Notes: generated by a model not told the origin, from the letters alone. A stretch of DNA of 64,000 nt from Dipteris shenzhenensis (GCA_047967505.1 CM106540.1); one strand, 5' to 3'. Counted from the stretch's first letter, positions 11,356-22,134 are shown. Numbers and translations: made by a program.

Positions 11356-11956
11356 CTACTTGTTGCCATCTATAGACTTCCGTCTAATCTCCTCGGCCAA
11401 CAAGCTACCCACAACATCATCAAATTTCAGTACTCCACCAGGTGCAGAGTTACTAACAGCTATACGGAAGGTATCCCATGAGGATGGCAATGAACATAAG
11501 AGAAATATTGCCTTAGTCTCCGCATCAAAATTCATCTTCTGAGCCTGAAGCTGGCTGAAAATAATATTGAATTCATTCAAGTGAAGCAATGGAGACCCCT
11601 TCCTTCATCTGCAGCTCAAACAACCTCTTCATGAGGTAAACTTTATTAGAGGCAGTTTCCTTTTCATAAGTGGCACACAGTTTCTTCCACAAATCTTCCG
11701 TAGTCAGCTCATTTACTACTGTGAAATAAACTGACTCTGCAAGATGAAGTCTAATAGTAGACTTTGCTAATGCATCCAACTCATTCCAATCATCCTCAGA
11801 CATATTTGCAGGCTTAGCTTCAATCCCTGCCAAGGGTTTAATCTGCTTCTTTTGAATAAGCACATCCCTTATTTGTTCTTTCCACAAAGAAAAGTTTGTC
11901 CCATTAAACTTTTTAATGTTGAAAAACTCCTTTTCAGACATGGAAGAGGATGCCAT
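11356..11956 (-). pseudogene. Element C gag (UBN2-type), frameshifted
   Basis: The start ATG at 11956 gives MASSSMSEKEFF, then FNGTNFSLWKEQIRDVLIQKK and the UBN2 core (STIRLHLAESVYFTVVNE ... YEKETASNKVYLMKRLFELQM). A 2-base deletion near 11580, relative to element D, shifts the frame. The rest (LNEFNIIFSQLQAQKM ... VGSLLAEEIRRKS) continues in the next frame to a TAG at 11356-11358. That TAG is also present in D and is followed in frame by the zinc-knuckle region. Confidence 0.88.
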
Positions 11957-13357
11957 GATGCAAATGAAACAAAATCCCAAATGCTAGTGCTTGCAAGAGA
12001 GAATCACACCAAATACCAAGTGCACCCAAATGTGTATGCCACAATAGAGTGAAATATCACCAAAACTCAAAGCTCAAAGCATCTGACTCATGTGCATATA
12101 CTATGCATCCATATGAGCAAATCTGGCAAAAGAAAATGCCAATAAGTGCCAAATGACTCAAGCATGAACACCGTCCATTGGCATATGCATCAATAATGTC
12201 TCATCCAAGAGAGCATAGCACTATCAGTGCATCACCTGCAATGTGTCAAAGCTGTCCCTTAGCATAAAATAGCATCCATGTGCAAAGCGTCCATAAAAAT
12301 AGCATCCCACAAGGCAATTTGGGCCTATCAGCGCATCCAATAAGGACCGCAATGCATCCAAATGGCCTATAAATCATCCACTGCAACCCAATGCACACCA
12401 CGAATGAGCACACACTGCTCAAACTGCAACCAGAGTGATCTGCATAAGGTATGCTCAAGAAATCATAGTCCCACGGTAATGAGCGCTACTGAAAATAGAA
12501 CCTGATATGCCTCAAAACATGGGCGCCATTGCATAATCGGACTCAGCAAGAAAATCTGCAAATATCTCTCTTCTGCCAGAACTCCAAAATCCCAACCGAT
12601 GAGTGAGAAATGGGAGTCAACACTTATCCACTGCCATGTGGCATAAATCTAAGGTTTCAAAACCTTAGAATGAAAAATGCATAACAGAGAGACGAAATCG
12701 AATACACAGAGATCTATAACTTTGAAAATCCTCCACCGAATTGCGCAAGAACTGACAGGTAGGGGTTTTTGGGCGTCCGGAACGCAATGGGACAGACGGT
12801 TTTGGAAACCATGGTCTCAATCACTGGGTCCAACACACGGATTGAAAAACGTTTTTTGAAACAGAGCTGTTTGTAAACTCCACCGGAGTGCGAATGATGA
12901 GCAACATAGAAGTTTTAGGACCTCTTGAGTCCACCGGAACTGACAGATCTGTTGCTCCAAACTTGAGTTCCAACACCCGGGCAAAAAACGAAGGAACTGA
13001 CACAATGACTCAGAAATCCAATGAAATGATCCCAGATTCAGGAATGAAGGTGTTTCTAGGCTCCTGAAGTAATGTGGACACCAAAAGCAAGCAATAGTTG
13101 CCTCCACAAGTCAATACGGAGTCTCTGTCATCGAACGGAACAGGAAAAAGCTCAAAAAACGACTTTTTCTTTGAAAGCTCTTAACAGGCTCTCAAAACCC
13201 CTTCACAAAGAGAAAGTGACTTTTCCAAAGGTTCCTCCAAGGTCTCTACACACTCGGATGCAAGTAAAGTCACCCACAAAGCTTCCCACAAAGCTTCTCC
13301 TTCCTCCCACAGAGCTACTAAGCTTCAAGCATTCACGCACGCTTAGCTAGATCACTC
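11957..13357 (-). other. Leader of element C
   Basis: About 1.4 kb between the PBS and gag with no significant open frame. It matches the corresponding leader of element D (51391-52795) along its length, so it is an inherited part of the family rather than a later insertion. Confidence 0.8.
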
Positions 13358-13372
13358 GGGCTCTGATACCAG
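13358..13372 (-). promoter_or_regulatory. Primer-binding site of element C
   Basis: The minus strand reads TGGTATCAGAGCCCG two bases inside the 5' LTR, complementary to tRNA-iMet. Confidence 0.88.
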
Positions 13373-13373
13373 T

Positions 13374-13543
13374 TGAGAGTGCTCTCAACGGAAGCAAGAA
13401 CGGAAGAAGGAGAGAGAGAGACAGAGAGCCACACAAGTTTGGTGGGTACAGAACCACCCTAATCTTCTTTTTCATTCATTTATATATGTGTTTGAGTATT
13501 ATACATAACCGGGGTAAAGGCACACTGACCTTTAACCCCCACA
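13374..13543 (-). repeat. 5' LTR of element C
   Basis: Matches the 3' LTR at 7634-7803 except for four transitions. It is followed on the plus strand by the target duplication GTGTT (13544-13548). Confidence 0.92.
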
Positions 13544-13548
13544 GTGTT

Positions 13549-14283
13549 GAGCATAGAGTTTGAGATGACAGAGGCTTGATGCACTACTGTTTTTGGGGAT
13601 TGAAGTCTGGCAATAGCCAGGCAAGATCTTCATCTCTCAGCAAAAATATGCAGGGAGATCTTGAAGGCATTCGGTATGTCCGAGTGCAAAGAGATAGCTA
13701 CACCTATGGAGGTAAATGCAAGGTTGCCTGGGGAGGATGCCTCACCACCAGAAGACATCGGGAGGTATAAGAAGTTGGTCGACAGTCTCATCTATCTGTG
13801 CAACACCAGACCGGACATCAGTTTTGCTGTTGGCGTTTCGAGTAGGTTCTCCAATAAGCCCCGGGAGAATCATTGGAATGCAGGGATGCGGGTGCTCGGG
13901 TATGTGAAGGGCACTCTTGACTATGGCATCACGTATGGTATGGGCACTTCCTTGGCTTGTCATTGTGATCAGATTGGGTTGGAGATGTTGATTCCAAGAA
14001 ATTAGTTTCTAGATATTGTTTCTCTTTAGGTTCAGGTATCTTCTCTTGGATCAGTAAGAAACAACCAATAGTGGCATTGTCTTCCACCGAGGCTGAGTAC
14101 AAGGTAGCATGTTTTGCTGCATGTGAAGCAATGTGGTTGAGGAGGATCTTATGGCACATGGGAGTGCAAGAGGATGAGGCAACTGTGCTGAGGTGCGACA
14201 ATCAAAGTTGCATGGCCATTGCTTAAAATCTAGTGTTTCATGTACGCACAAAACATATAGAGATTCAGTATCACTATGTGCAT
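13549..14283 (+). pseudogene. Element A pol, second part (RT end and RNase H)
   Basis: This continues the coding sequence interrupted at 7628: the FGMSECKEIATPMEVNARL block, a YKKLVDSLIYLCNTRPDISFAVG block, LGYVKGTLDYGITYG and the RNase H-region motif LSSTEAEYKVACFAACEA. Several indels break it. It ends at ATCACTATGTGCAT (14283), where homology with element B stops suddenly. Confidence 0.82.
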
Positions 14284-14642
14284 TTATAGCACTCTATTGG
14301 GTTAGTGCTATGCACATATGATCACATGATGTTGAGCGTGATCTCTCAACACATGTTATAAATGAGGATTAATTTCAAAAGCAACACAAATGGATTCCAA
14401 ACAAAGCAAGTTTGGCAGAGGTGGAAGTGAGTAGCATTATTCATTATTGGAAATCAAGGACTCGCACTTATAAAAAAAAGCATGGCTATGATGTTGAAAA
14501 ATGTATCACAATCCCTAATCCTAGCTTTGCACGTATTAAGCTTCATTTGTCTAGGCTTGACCCATCAGATAAAAATTCAATATTAGAATCTGATGAGATT
14601 TAGAAGCATCTGATAATATATTGTATGCCTTGTTCTAAAAAA
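14284..14642. other. Unique sequence after truncated A; short unknown ORF
   Basis: The junction starts with a small hairpin (ATAGCAC ... GTGCTAT, 14286-14311). A 63-codon plus-strand frame (14412-14603, MAEVEVSSIIHYWKSRTRTY...) resembles no family I recognise and has no clear context as a gene. I leave it as unassigned sequence. Confidence 0.3.
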
Positions 14643-14748
14643 ATGGTGTATCTTTACACCACTTCAAATATATTATTCAATCAGATGGTGTACCTTTACA
14701 CCACATCCAAATATATTATTCAATCAGATGGTGTATCTATACACCACC
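14643..14748. repeat. 42-43-bp tandem repeat with hairpin core, 2.5 copies
   Basis: Units start at 14643, 14685 and 14728. Each opens with ATGGTGTATCTTTACACCA, an inverted repeat (GGTGTA ... TACACC) able to fold, followed by an AT-rich spacer. Confidence 0.75.
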
Positions 14749-15289
14749 TATATATTGAATTCAATAAACTCTTTCAATACATTTCATATTGAGTGGAGGT
14801 CCACAACATATATAGCTTCATTAGAACTATTTGTATGGGTGTGATCCTTTTTGTTGCCAAACTACACATGATGCATCAAGTAGAGGTCACAACTTACAAC
14901 TTTGAAAAAATTTGAGGTTTATAACACCATTTAAGTGTGGCACATACACATTTAGTGTTCCAAAATACCCAATTTATGAGTCTATGAAGTGATATTGAGT
15001 GGAGGTGACCAATTCAGAAAAAAAGTCAAAATGAAGTGAGAAAGTCCAAAATTTTTGAGCAGTGTGTTTTAGAGTAGCCAAATTGATGATGATGATTAGA
15101 TTACAATTCTACTTTCTAATCTTGAGAATATCTCAAAATATAATGAAGTACTTGGAGTACTCAGAGTAGCTAGAGAAACGAGCTACAATTACACGGCAGT
15201 AGTTCTCATTGATGAGGAACATCATAGAGCAAGATAGAGCTATACTTGAGACTGATAGAATATTATTACTCAAAGATAAAGCAAAAAAG
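14749..15289. other. No gene recognised
   Basis: AT-rich sequence with no open frame of note and no repeat that I could define by eye. Confidence 0.4.
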
Positions 15290-15535
15290 AAGAAGGGAAA
15301 CTACCAATTGTAACTTCTACAACAAACTTGATCATATTGAAGAGACATGTTTTAAAAAGATGGTCAAAGAATAAGATATGGAACATGCAAATATTGTAGC
15401 AAAAGAAGATGGCAAGGACAAAGATGAAACTTCTAACACAAATGAAGGAAAAGCTTTGTCTACGACATACTATAAGCTATGTCTTCAATAAGATCCCGAA
15501 GAGGTAGATACTAATTTGGATTTTTAATGTGTGTG
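15290..15535 (+). pseudogene. Copia gag relic with decayed zinc knuckle
   Basis: One plus-strand frame reads ETTNCNFYNKLDHIEETCFK at about 15298-15357. This keeps the CX2CX4HX4C spacing of a retroviral zinc knuckle with the second Cys changed to Tyr. A lysine-rich stretch precedes it, and an acidic stretch (KEDGKDKDETSNTNEGK) follows, as in copia gag-protease linkers. No LTR is linked to it. It is a scrap of an older element. Confidence 0.5.
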
Positions 15536-17383
15536 ATTCAAAGGAAATCTTCCTAGGTAGTCCCCCAAAATGATTGTAATAAATTGAGTCTTTTTGCTTG
15601 ATTTTCATAAAAGACTCCACTAGTCATTTCATGTGCCCTACTTAGAGAAAGTGTATGTTTCTAGGTAGATTGATGTAGGTTTGCATGAGTGGCCAAGTAC
15701 TCATATTAGGCTTGACTATGAGGTTTACATGTTGGCAAATTATGTTCCTTCATATCACATGATTGCATTCTTGATCCCCAATCACCATGGATGATGAAGG
15801 TCCACTCAAACTTCCTCACCTTTTCTCCAAAGGGGGGCTTGGTGGGGATTGAGAACATTATGTGTACTTGTATATGTGATTTTTTGTATGTCTACAAGTG
15901 TTATGGCATGAATTTATGTGTGTGATTGATTGGAGTGATCTAATCCATGATATCAAGTGGAGAGCCACATGGGATGGTTGATGAGATGATTGAGGGATGA
16001 ATACAATCCTCTATGATATATGCATGCAGCCTATCTAAGGGGCATAGTGTTTGTGAATAACATGCAACATCTTTCTGTTTGACAAATAAGAATTATTGAA
16101 ACATCTCTTAATGAAATACAATTAATTTAATAAAAAACACAATTTGTGTCATTCCCAAAGTACGGTTCTTAATGATATACAAATAAATAAATAAATAACA
16201 CAATTTGTGTCATTTCTGAAACTAACAAAGTAATATACACATTCTTTACATTAACAAACCAAAGAGCCACCATGAGAAAAACAAGATACTCCCAAAATAA
16301 ATTAGATAATATCTAAACTAAAAAAGGCAAACAAAATAAGAGATTTCCAAAATTAATGAAATTGAGTGCTTGAATGAAGACGAAGATGGGAAATAAAGAT
16401 GCGAAGAATATGAGAAAGGGATCATAATATGTTCCTCTCTCTGTATTTCATCTTCCCAAAATCTTGGGATTTTTCCACAATTACTAATACAATGTTATAG
16501 TGGAAGAATGAGGAGGCAAAAAGGCAAAGTATCCATTACCCAAGTAGCCTAAATAAAGGAGAACGTTCACTCAAATAGAAACTATAAAAGGCAAAGCAAG
16601 TAACAAGGGGTAAGCATGAGGATGAGACGTTTGTGGACTACATTAACAAGGAGAATATAGACCTCAAAGCTTGAGTGCAAATCCTTGGAAATACTAGGTG
16701 GTCATAGTGATGAAAAATTGATCATCTCCTAGAGCAAATAAAGGATGTACAAGTGAGGTTCATTGGTGAGTCACTCGCCATTTTGAAAGCATTTGATAGA
16801 AAAGAAATGATCTCCAAGACAAATTAGAGAAGATACTATAACTATTTACTCATTGAACCTTGTCAAACTAATGAGCAATGAAAATAGGATCTATGTGCAA
16901 GCATTTGCAGAGGCAATGACCATGATGAAAGCACCAATAACTTTTGTAGTTCAAGCCACAAAAACCAAACTAAACCCCACCAAAACATGGTTGACTTTGA
17001 GCTAGAGTCAAGTCCAAAAGATGCTCCAATTAGGCAAAAACATTGATGAATTTGACAAACAACATCTTCATGGACAACAATAAATTGGAAAACAATTAAT
17101 TGGAAAGCTATATGCATAAGAGGCCAATCACTAATCGACCTTCCCAAAGATGACCTACTTAATCAACCTCAAGGACGAATACGAACCCAAGGTGGAGGTC
17201 AAAGTTTCTACATCATTCACAAGGAAACATCCCATCTAGCTAGGCATTCAAAAGTTCAAACTCTATATTTGGTGACCCCTATTGTGCTCAAATTTCCCAT
17301 GTACATTGAGCAAGCCTGGTGCAAGGTCATCAAGACCTAGAATGCAAAGGCAAAGAAGATAAGGGAGGTGGTGTACGACCACT
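15536..17383. other. Non-coding spacer, no gene recognised
   Basis: About 1.8 kb of AT-rich sequence. It includes a short AAAT microsatellite near 16184-16198 and a local duplication of ACACAATTTGTGTCATT at about 16138 and 16199. Open frames are short and unconvincing. Confidence 0.4.
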
Positions 17384-17391
17384 CATTAAAC

Positions 17392-17638
17392 CTCGGGGGG
17401 ATCACTATGTATAAACCCTCTATATCACGTGCGTTCAAGGCCTATATTTAAAGTCCCTTATCTGTAAAAATTTTCATTAATAAAATGTACCCCTTTTCTA
17501 TACAAATCTGTAAATTTTTTCCAAAACTATTTTAAATAGTCCCTTATGTATATTTATTTCTGTAAATTTTAGAAATTAAAAAAATCCTTCTGTTGAACTC
17601 ACTTGATAGGGTTACATATGATGAGTGACCCCCCCGAG
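17392..17638. mobile_element. 247-bp hAT-like MITE
   Basis: The ends are CTCGGGGGGATCAC (17392-17405) and GTGACCCCCCCGAG (17625-17638), inverted repeats of 14 bases with one mismatch. They are flanked by the perfect 8-bp direct repeat CATTAAAC (17384-17391 and 17639-17646). The interior is AT-rich and non-coding. Eight-base target duplications and a short body point to a non-autonomous hAT-type element, although the terminal bases are not the common CAGGG type. Confidence 0.75.
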
Positions 17639-17646
17639 CATTAAAC

Positions 17647-18170
17647 ACAATTGCAATCTAATGAATCTTGAAATTGACAAAGAATGAAGACCATATTAGG
17701 AAAAGTGGGAATATCCCAAGTCCCACTTTTTTTACAACTCTCAATTTTGTTCCAAAAAAATAAAAATTTGAAACATATTTTCCTTAAACTATATGGCATC
17801 AATCTCAAAAATTTATGGAAAAATACTACATTCATGAGTACATATTAAAGCTAGTAAGACTAATAAGTACTTCACATTGCCAACAATCTATGGAAATTTT
17901 GACTTCAAATCCTTTATGATTGCCCATATTTTCAATTTCTTTACACTATAATTTTATTATATTCTATTATTTTGTAGATATTACATTGAATTTTCTCTCT
18001 TTGCATGTGCTTGTATAAAAATTTATGAAAGTACATAGATTGTATTTGTATTGACAATAATTACATTTAACATGCATATAAAATCATTCTACCTTAGAAA
18101 TTTATGAAATAATACAAAGAGTATTTTGAAACAAAATTTTCTCAATTAGATGGCATCAACTTTGGTAGTT
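17647..18170. other. AT-rich spacer, no gene recognised
   Basis: Short frames only. There is weak internal similarity between ATTTATGAAA-type motifs near 18020 and 18100. Confidence 0.4.
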
Positions 18171-18283
18171 CATTAAAAAATCTATGTCCTGCACTTTAGA
18201 AACTAGTTGTGGTGTCGGTCGGCATGCATTACATTTTTTTATTACCGCTTTTAAAATGATGCCCAAGGTCAATTTAAATGTAA

Positions 18284-18349
<66 letters not shown>

Positions 18350-18760
18350 ATATTCTAATCACATCTTCATAGTTTTTAAATTGACCTAAGGTCGATTTGT
18401 AAGTCTTAGAATGTCTGGTCATCACCACACTATAATAGTTTTTAAATCGACCCTAGGTTGATTGATATAGTATTAGAATATGTGTCTCTATGCATGTGTG
18501 TGTGTGTGTGTAGTGTTTGATCATGCTTCAAATCATATCTTCAGGGTCTTCAAATCGACCCAAGGTCGATTTAAATGTGCGTGCACACGCATGTGTGTGT
18601 TTTTCAAAATGAACTCAATTTGCATACTCTTAAAACTGTGTATGTGTGTGTGTGTGTGTGTGTGTAAAGCATCAAATCACATCTTCATAGTTGATAAATC
18701 GATCCAAGGTCGAATTCCAAATCTTAGAATGTTGTCATATGGGTGCCATACTTTGCACAT
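18171..18760. repeat. Diverged ~150-bp repeats with TG/AG microsatellites
   Basis: Three to four diverged units share TCAAATCACATCTTCATAG, followed by an inverted core like AAATCGACC-AAGGTCGATTT. Between them lie (TG)n runs at about 18284-18313, 18496-18511 and 18641-18665 and an (AG)n run at 18314-18345. Two small open frames here are products of the microsatellites. Confidence 0.65.
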
Positions 18761-19530
18761 GCTTTAATGTTATTCACTTAAAGTCCAATGCAAAGTATCA
18801 TGCCCATCAAACACAGTTTACATGGGCATGCTTATTTTCTTATTTTCCAGTGCATCTAATATAGTACCTGAGTATTAAAAATATGCATCTGCTTGCTCTC
18901 ATTGTGCGTGCCTTTGTGTGATGGCTACTATACATGCCTTTGTTTCATGGGTACTATACTTTGCACACTCCTTAATCTTATTCACCACATAAGGCCCATG
19001 CAAATTTTCATACCCATTGAACACCATTTGCATGGGTGGGCATGCTTATTTTATTGTTTTCCACTGAGTCTCATACCCGAGTGTCAAACAATACACATCT
19101 GCTTGCTCCCAGCATACATGCCTTTGTAAGATGGGTACAATTGGCCATGCTGATTTTCTTGTTTTCTACCACATCTCATACCTGAGTATCAAAAAAATTG
19201 CATGTACTTGCTCCCATCATATGTACTGGTACAATACTTTGCACATGCTTTATTATTATTCAACTTAAGTCCCATGCAAAGTTTCATACCCATCAGACAC
19301 CATTTTCATGGGTGGGCATGCTTTTTATTTTCCATCGTGTCTCATACCCAAGTATCAAAAAATATGCATCTGCTTGCTCCCATTGTATCTGCCTTTGTAC
19401 AATGGGTACAAGACTTTATACATGCCAAGTAATCTTATTCATTTTAAGTCTGATCAAAAGTTTCATGATCATATGATATCATTCGCATGGTTGAACATGC
19501 ATATTTTCTTATTTTCCACATCGTTTGCAT
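18761..19530. repeat. Diverged ~185-bp tandem array, about 4 units
   Basis: Units share, in order, TACTTTGCACA, CCCATGCAAA-TTTCATACCCAT, CATGGGTGGGCATGCTT, CATCTGCTTGCTCCCA and GCCTTTGTA-ATGGGTAC. Copies begin near 18761, 18950, 19235 and 19415, with a partial unit near 19140. The order and spacing of ATGGG-AC, ACTTTGCACAC, ATGCAAA and CCCAT match the 182-bp satellite at 27533-35567, so it is probably a distant relative of that satellite. Confidence 0.65.
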
Positions 19531-20440
19531 CGTTGGGCATGCAAAATTTCTTATTTCTCATCATGTGAATACATGACACACCTCCTAAACCACAATTCAA
19601 AACCAAGTCAAGACCCAAAAATTTTAGAAATCATGCCCAAGTATCCATCAATTTGAGAAAAGTGCCCTATTCCGTTGGTATATACTGACTTCATACTCTA
19701 TTTTTGTTAGTATGTTGCCAAACCCCCTATCCGTTGGTGTGCTAAACCCTATTTGTGTTAGTATATACTAGCACTTAAGGTTGGAATATATTGACACAAA
19801 GTAATCTATGTATACCAATGTTTACCTAGCACAAAAAAGTCAAATCCACATGCTTTTCTCTCATGTGATGCCTCTCACTCTATTTCACTCATGTTGCTAG
19901 TTCTGCCCTCCATTCAACATCATTTTCCTTCCATACAAACAAAGCTCCCTCTAGTTCCAACTCCACCTCCACCTCCAGGTCTTGTAGCAAATCTCTTCCT
20001 CTCTTTCTTTTTCGAGGTATGTGTCTCTTCTCTTTATTTCTGTTCTTTCTTTCATGCTTTCTAAGTTATTCTTTTCCTATGTTTTCCTCTATTTTCCCTC
20101 TAGGTTACCTAATTTTTTGCTTTACCCACTAGTTTTAAAAAAATCTAGTTTTCCTTTATTTTTCCTATAAGAAGAAGCATAAGGAATAGCAAGATGTAGT
20201 AAAGAACCAAAAGTTTTTGTTTTAGTCACTAGATTTGTTTAAAGAATTGAGGTGTTTGCTTTGTTTTATAGGGGAGCTTATTTATTTCTGATCACCCACT
20301 AGTTTGCTCCGAGGTCATCCTTTATTCTTTAGCTCCAAGTACGAAACCTATACTCCTCTCTCTTTTTGTTTTTAATTTATGTTGCAATGGCCATTTGCTA
20401 TCACCTTATGCACTAGCAAATGTGATGGCATAGGACCCTT
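19531..20440. other. Spacer, possible 5' part of the plus-strand gene at 21261
   Basis: Contains direct repeats of GTTAGTATATACT-like sequence near 19670-19790. A CT-rich stretch near 19950-20015 ends TTTTTCGAG followed by GTATGTG, which could be an untranslated exon and splice donor. Nothing confirms transcription. Confidence 0.3.
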
Positions 20441-21150
20441 ATCTCCCTTCACTATTGCTAGCTCTCTCTCTCTCTCTCTCTGTCTGTCTCTGTCTCTATC
20501 TCTCTCTCTTACTTTTTCCTCTCGTTCTCTCGTTATCTCTTCCTCTTCCTCTTGTTCTTTCTTTTCTCTCTTTTCCTCTCTTCCTCTTCCTCTCTTTCTC
20601 TCTTTCCTCTCTTTTCTCTCTTTTTCTCTCGTTCTCTCTTTCTCTCTTTCCCTCTCGTTCTCTCTTCCTCTCTTTTCCTCTCTTTTGTCTCTCTCTTCCT
20701 CTCTTACTCTCTTTCCTCTGTTGTCTTTCTCTTTTCCTCTCTTACTCTCTTCCTCTCTTGCTCTCTTTTCTCTTTCTCTTTTCCTCTCTTTCTCTTTTTC
20801 TCTCTTTTCCTCTTCCTCTTATTCTCTCTTTCTCTCTTTTCCTCTCCCTCTTACTCTCTTTCTCTTTTCCTCTCCTTCTCCCTTTTCTCTCTTCTCCTCT
20901 TCCTCTATTTATCTTTTCCTCTCTTACTCTCTTCCTCTCATTCTCTCTTTCCTCTTGCCCTCTTTCTCTTTTCTTACCCTTTTCCTATCTTCCTCTCTTA
21001 CTCTCTTTTCTCTCTTTTCTTCTCGTTCTCTTGTTCCCTCTTTTCTCTATTTTCCTCTCTTTCTTTCTCTTTTTCTCTCTTTGTTTCTCTTTTCCTCTCT
21101 TTTCCTCTCTTTTTTCCTCTTTTCCTCTATTTTTTGCCTCTCAATAGTCT
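20441..21150. repeat. 700-bp pyrimidine tract (TCTC, TTCCTC repeats)
   Basis: The plus strand is almost entirely C and T in short CTCTTTCCTCT and TCTCTTTC units. Three long serine-, leucine- and phenylalanine-rich open frames over it arise only from the absence of purines and are not genes. Such a homopurine-homopyrimidine mirror tract can form triplex DNA. Confidence 0.85.
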
Positions 21151-21260
21151 CTATATTTGCAAATGCGAGTACAATTATATGCGATGAGTGATTCATTTTT
21201 TACATTCTTGGTTTGTAATGTGTTTTCTATGCCCCTAATTGCTTGTTATTTTCCACCAGA

Positions 21261-21877
21261 TTAATGGACTATCCAAATCCCCGACATTCTTCAACAAACC
21301 CAAATCCCTGGTAGTCTTCAACAACAAACCCAATCCCTCTCCCTCATGTTGCTCTGTGCTATCCCATGTTGTAGTGAAGACTAAACACGATGAACAATGG
21401 GATAAGTTTAACGTGGAAGTGCACACACATGATTGGGATTGAGAGAGAGCTTCATTAGAGGATCATTTCTTGTGGCTTACAAGATCCAACTTGAGGAGCC
21501 TCATAAAGCTTTGGAGAAGCCGGTTCAAGCCTAAAATTAATAAATTCTATCACAAGAAGGAGATAATGGATTGTGTTGAGATCTTCTTGCATCACGACTA
21601 CATCATCGAAGATGAGTACCAATATATAGAACATGATGTGCAAGATGCGGTATTGAGTGACCCTTCTAGCCATGATGAAGGGAGCAATGTGAAAGATGAG
21701 ATATCAAGTGACCCTTCTAGCCATGATAAAGGGAGTGATGATACAAGTGACAGTAACATAGAGCACTGGACATTTTTCTTTAACATATACATGACAATGT
21801 CTCTCACTACAAGGCACAGAACACCTATTTCATTAATTTTGGACTCTTGCACTGTCCAAATTCATTTTGTGAGATAA
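21261..21877 (+). pseudogene. Unknown transposon-type ORF with LRxLxKxW motif
   Basis: The frame opens right after a good splice acceptor (TTATTTTCCACCAG at 21247-21260) and runs to 21877 with one TGA at 21440-21442. The recognisable core is LRSLIKLWRSRFKPK, then IMDCVEIFLHHDYIIEDEYQ, then two acidic repeats SDPSSHDEGS and SDPSSHDKGS. The same order of motifs (KFWR, IMGCVEVFMDCQYVI, SDPPSDEEES) occurs in the minus-strand gene at 42554-43000, more weakly at 22340-22792. I do not recognise the domain. Its company (Ulp1-like protease and En/Spm-like genes) suggests a transposon accessory protein. Confidence 0.5.
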
Positions 21878-21929
21878 TTCTGGATAAAACATTTCAAAAA
21901 AAGAGGCTCTTATAAAACAAAACATTGAG

Positions 21930-22134
21930 TCAAAAAGGAAGATTTAAAAAAAATCAAATTTGAAAAAATGACGTGAGATGTTAAAAATAGAGTACATCAC
22001 ATTGTTAAAAGAGACAAAAAAGTAAGATTTTAAAAAATCAAATTAGAAAAAATGACGTGACATGTTATGAAAACTAGAGTACATTTCAAAAAGAGCACAT
22101 CACATTTGTAAAGAAGTAGATCATAGTACTCAAA
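21930..22134. repeat. ~90-bp imperfect tandem duplication
   Basis: GATTTTAAAAAATCAAATT followed by GAAAAAATGACGTGA and then TGTTA, AGAGTACAT and CACAT occurs twice, at about 21940-22010 and 22025-22110. Confidence 0.6.

Larger units (their letters stand above)
7634..13543 (-). mobile_element. Complete Ty1/copia element C nested in A
   Basis: 5.9-kb element on the minus strand with 170-base LTRs at both ends (7634-7803 and 13374-13543) that differ at only four positions. It is flanked by the perfect 5-bp target duplication GTGTT (7629-7633 and 13544-13548). It inserted into the RT-RNase H junction of element A. It has a PBS, a purine tract, gag and pol, and a 1.4-kb leader. It is a sister copy of element D at 51203-57074, which lies on the other strand. 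The first base of the right LTR is uncertain by one. Confidence 0.95.
3697..14283 (+). mobile_element. Ty1/copia element A, 3' truncated, interrupted by element C
   Basis: The element starts with an LTR (3697-4382), PBS and gag. It continues through integrase and reverse transcriptase to 7628, is interrupted by nested element C, and resumes at 13549 with the RNase H region. Without C the two halves join at GTGTTGAGCA, matching the uninterrupted sister element B (GCGTTGAGCACAG at 61943). The 3' end stops abruptly at 14283 inside the RNase H tail, so no polypurine tract or 3' LTR remains. Many stops and small indels show it is long dead. The family is the same as element B. Confidence 0.85.

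Noticed and set aside
18284-18345. Protein-coding frames at 18156-18428 and 18480-18767
   Set aside because: They are translations of (TG)n and (AG)n microsatellites with runs of HT, SL and VC.
20379-21191. Three overlapping Ser/Leu/Phe-rich frames of 211-270 codons
   Set aside because: Product of the pyrimidine tract. All forward frames are open for the same reason.
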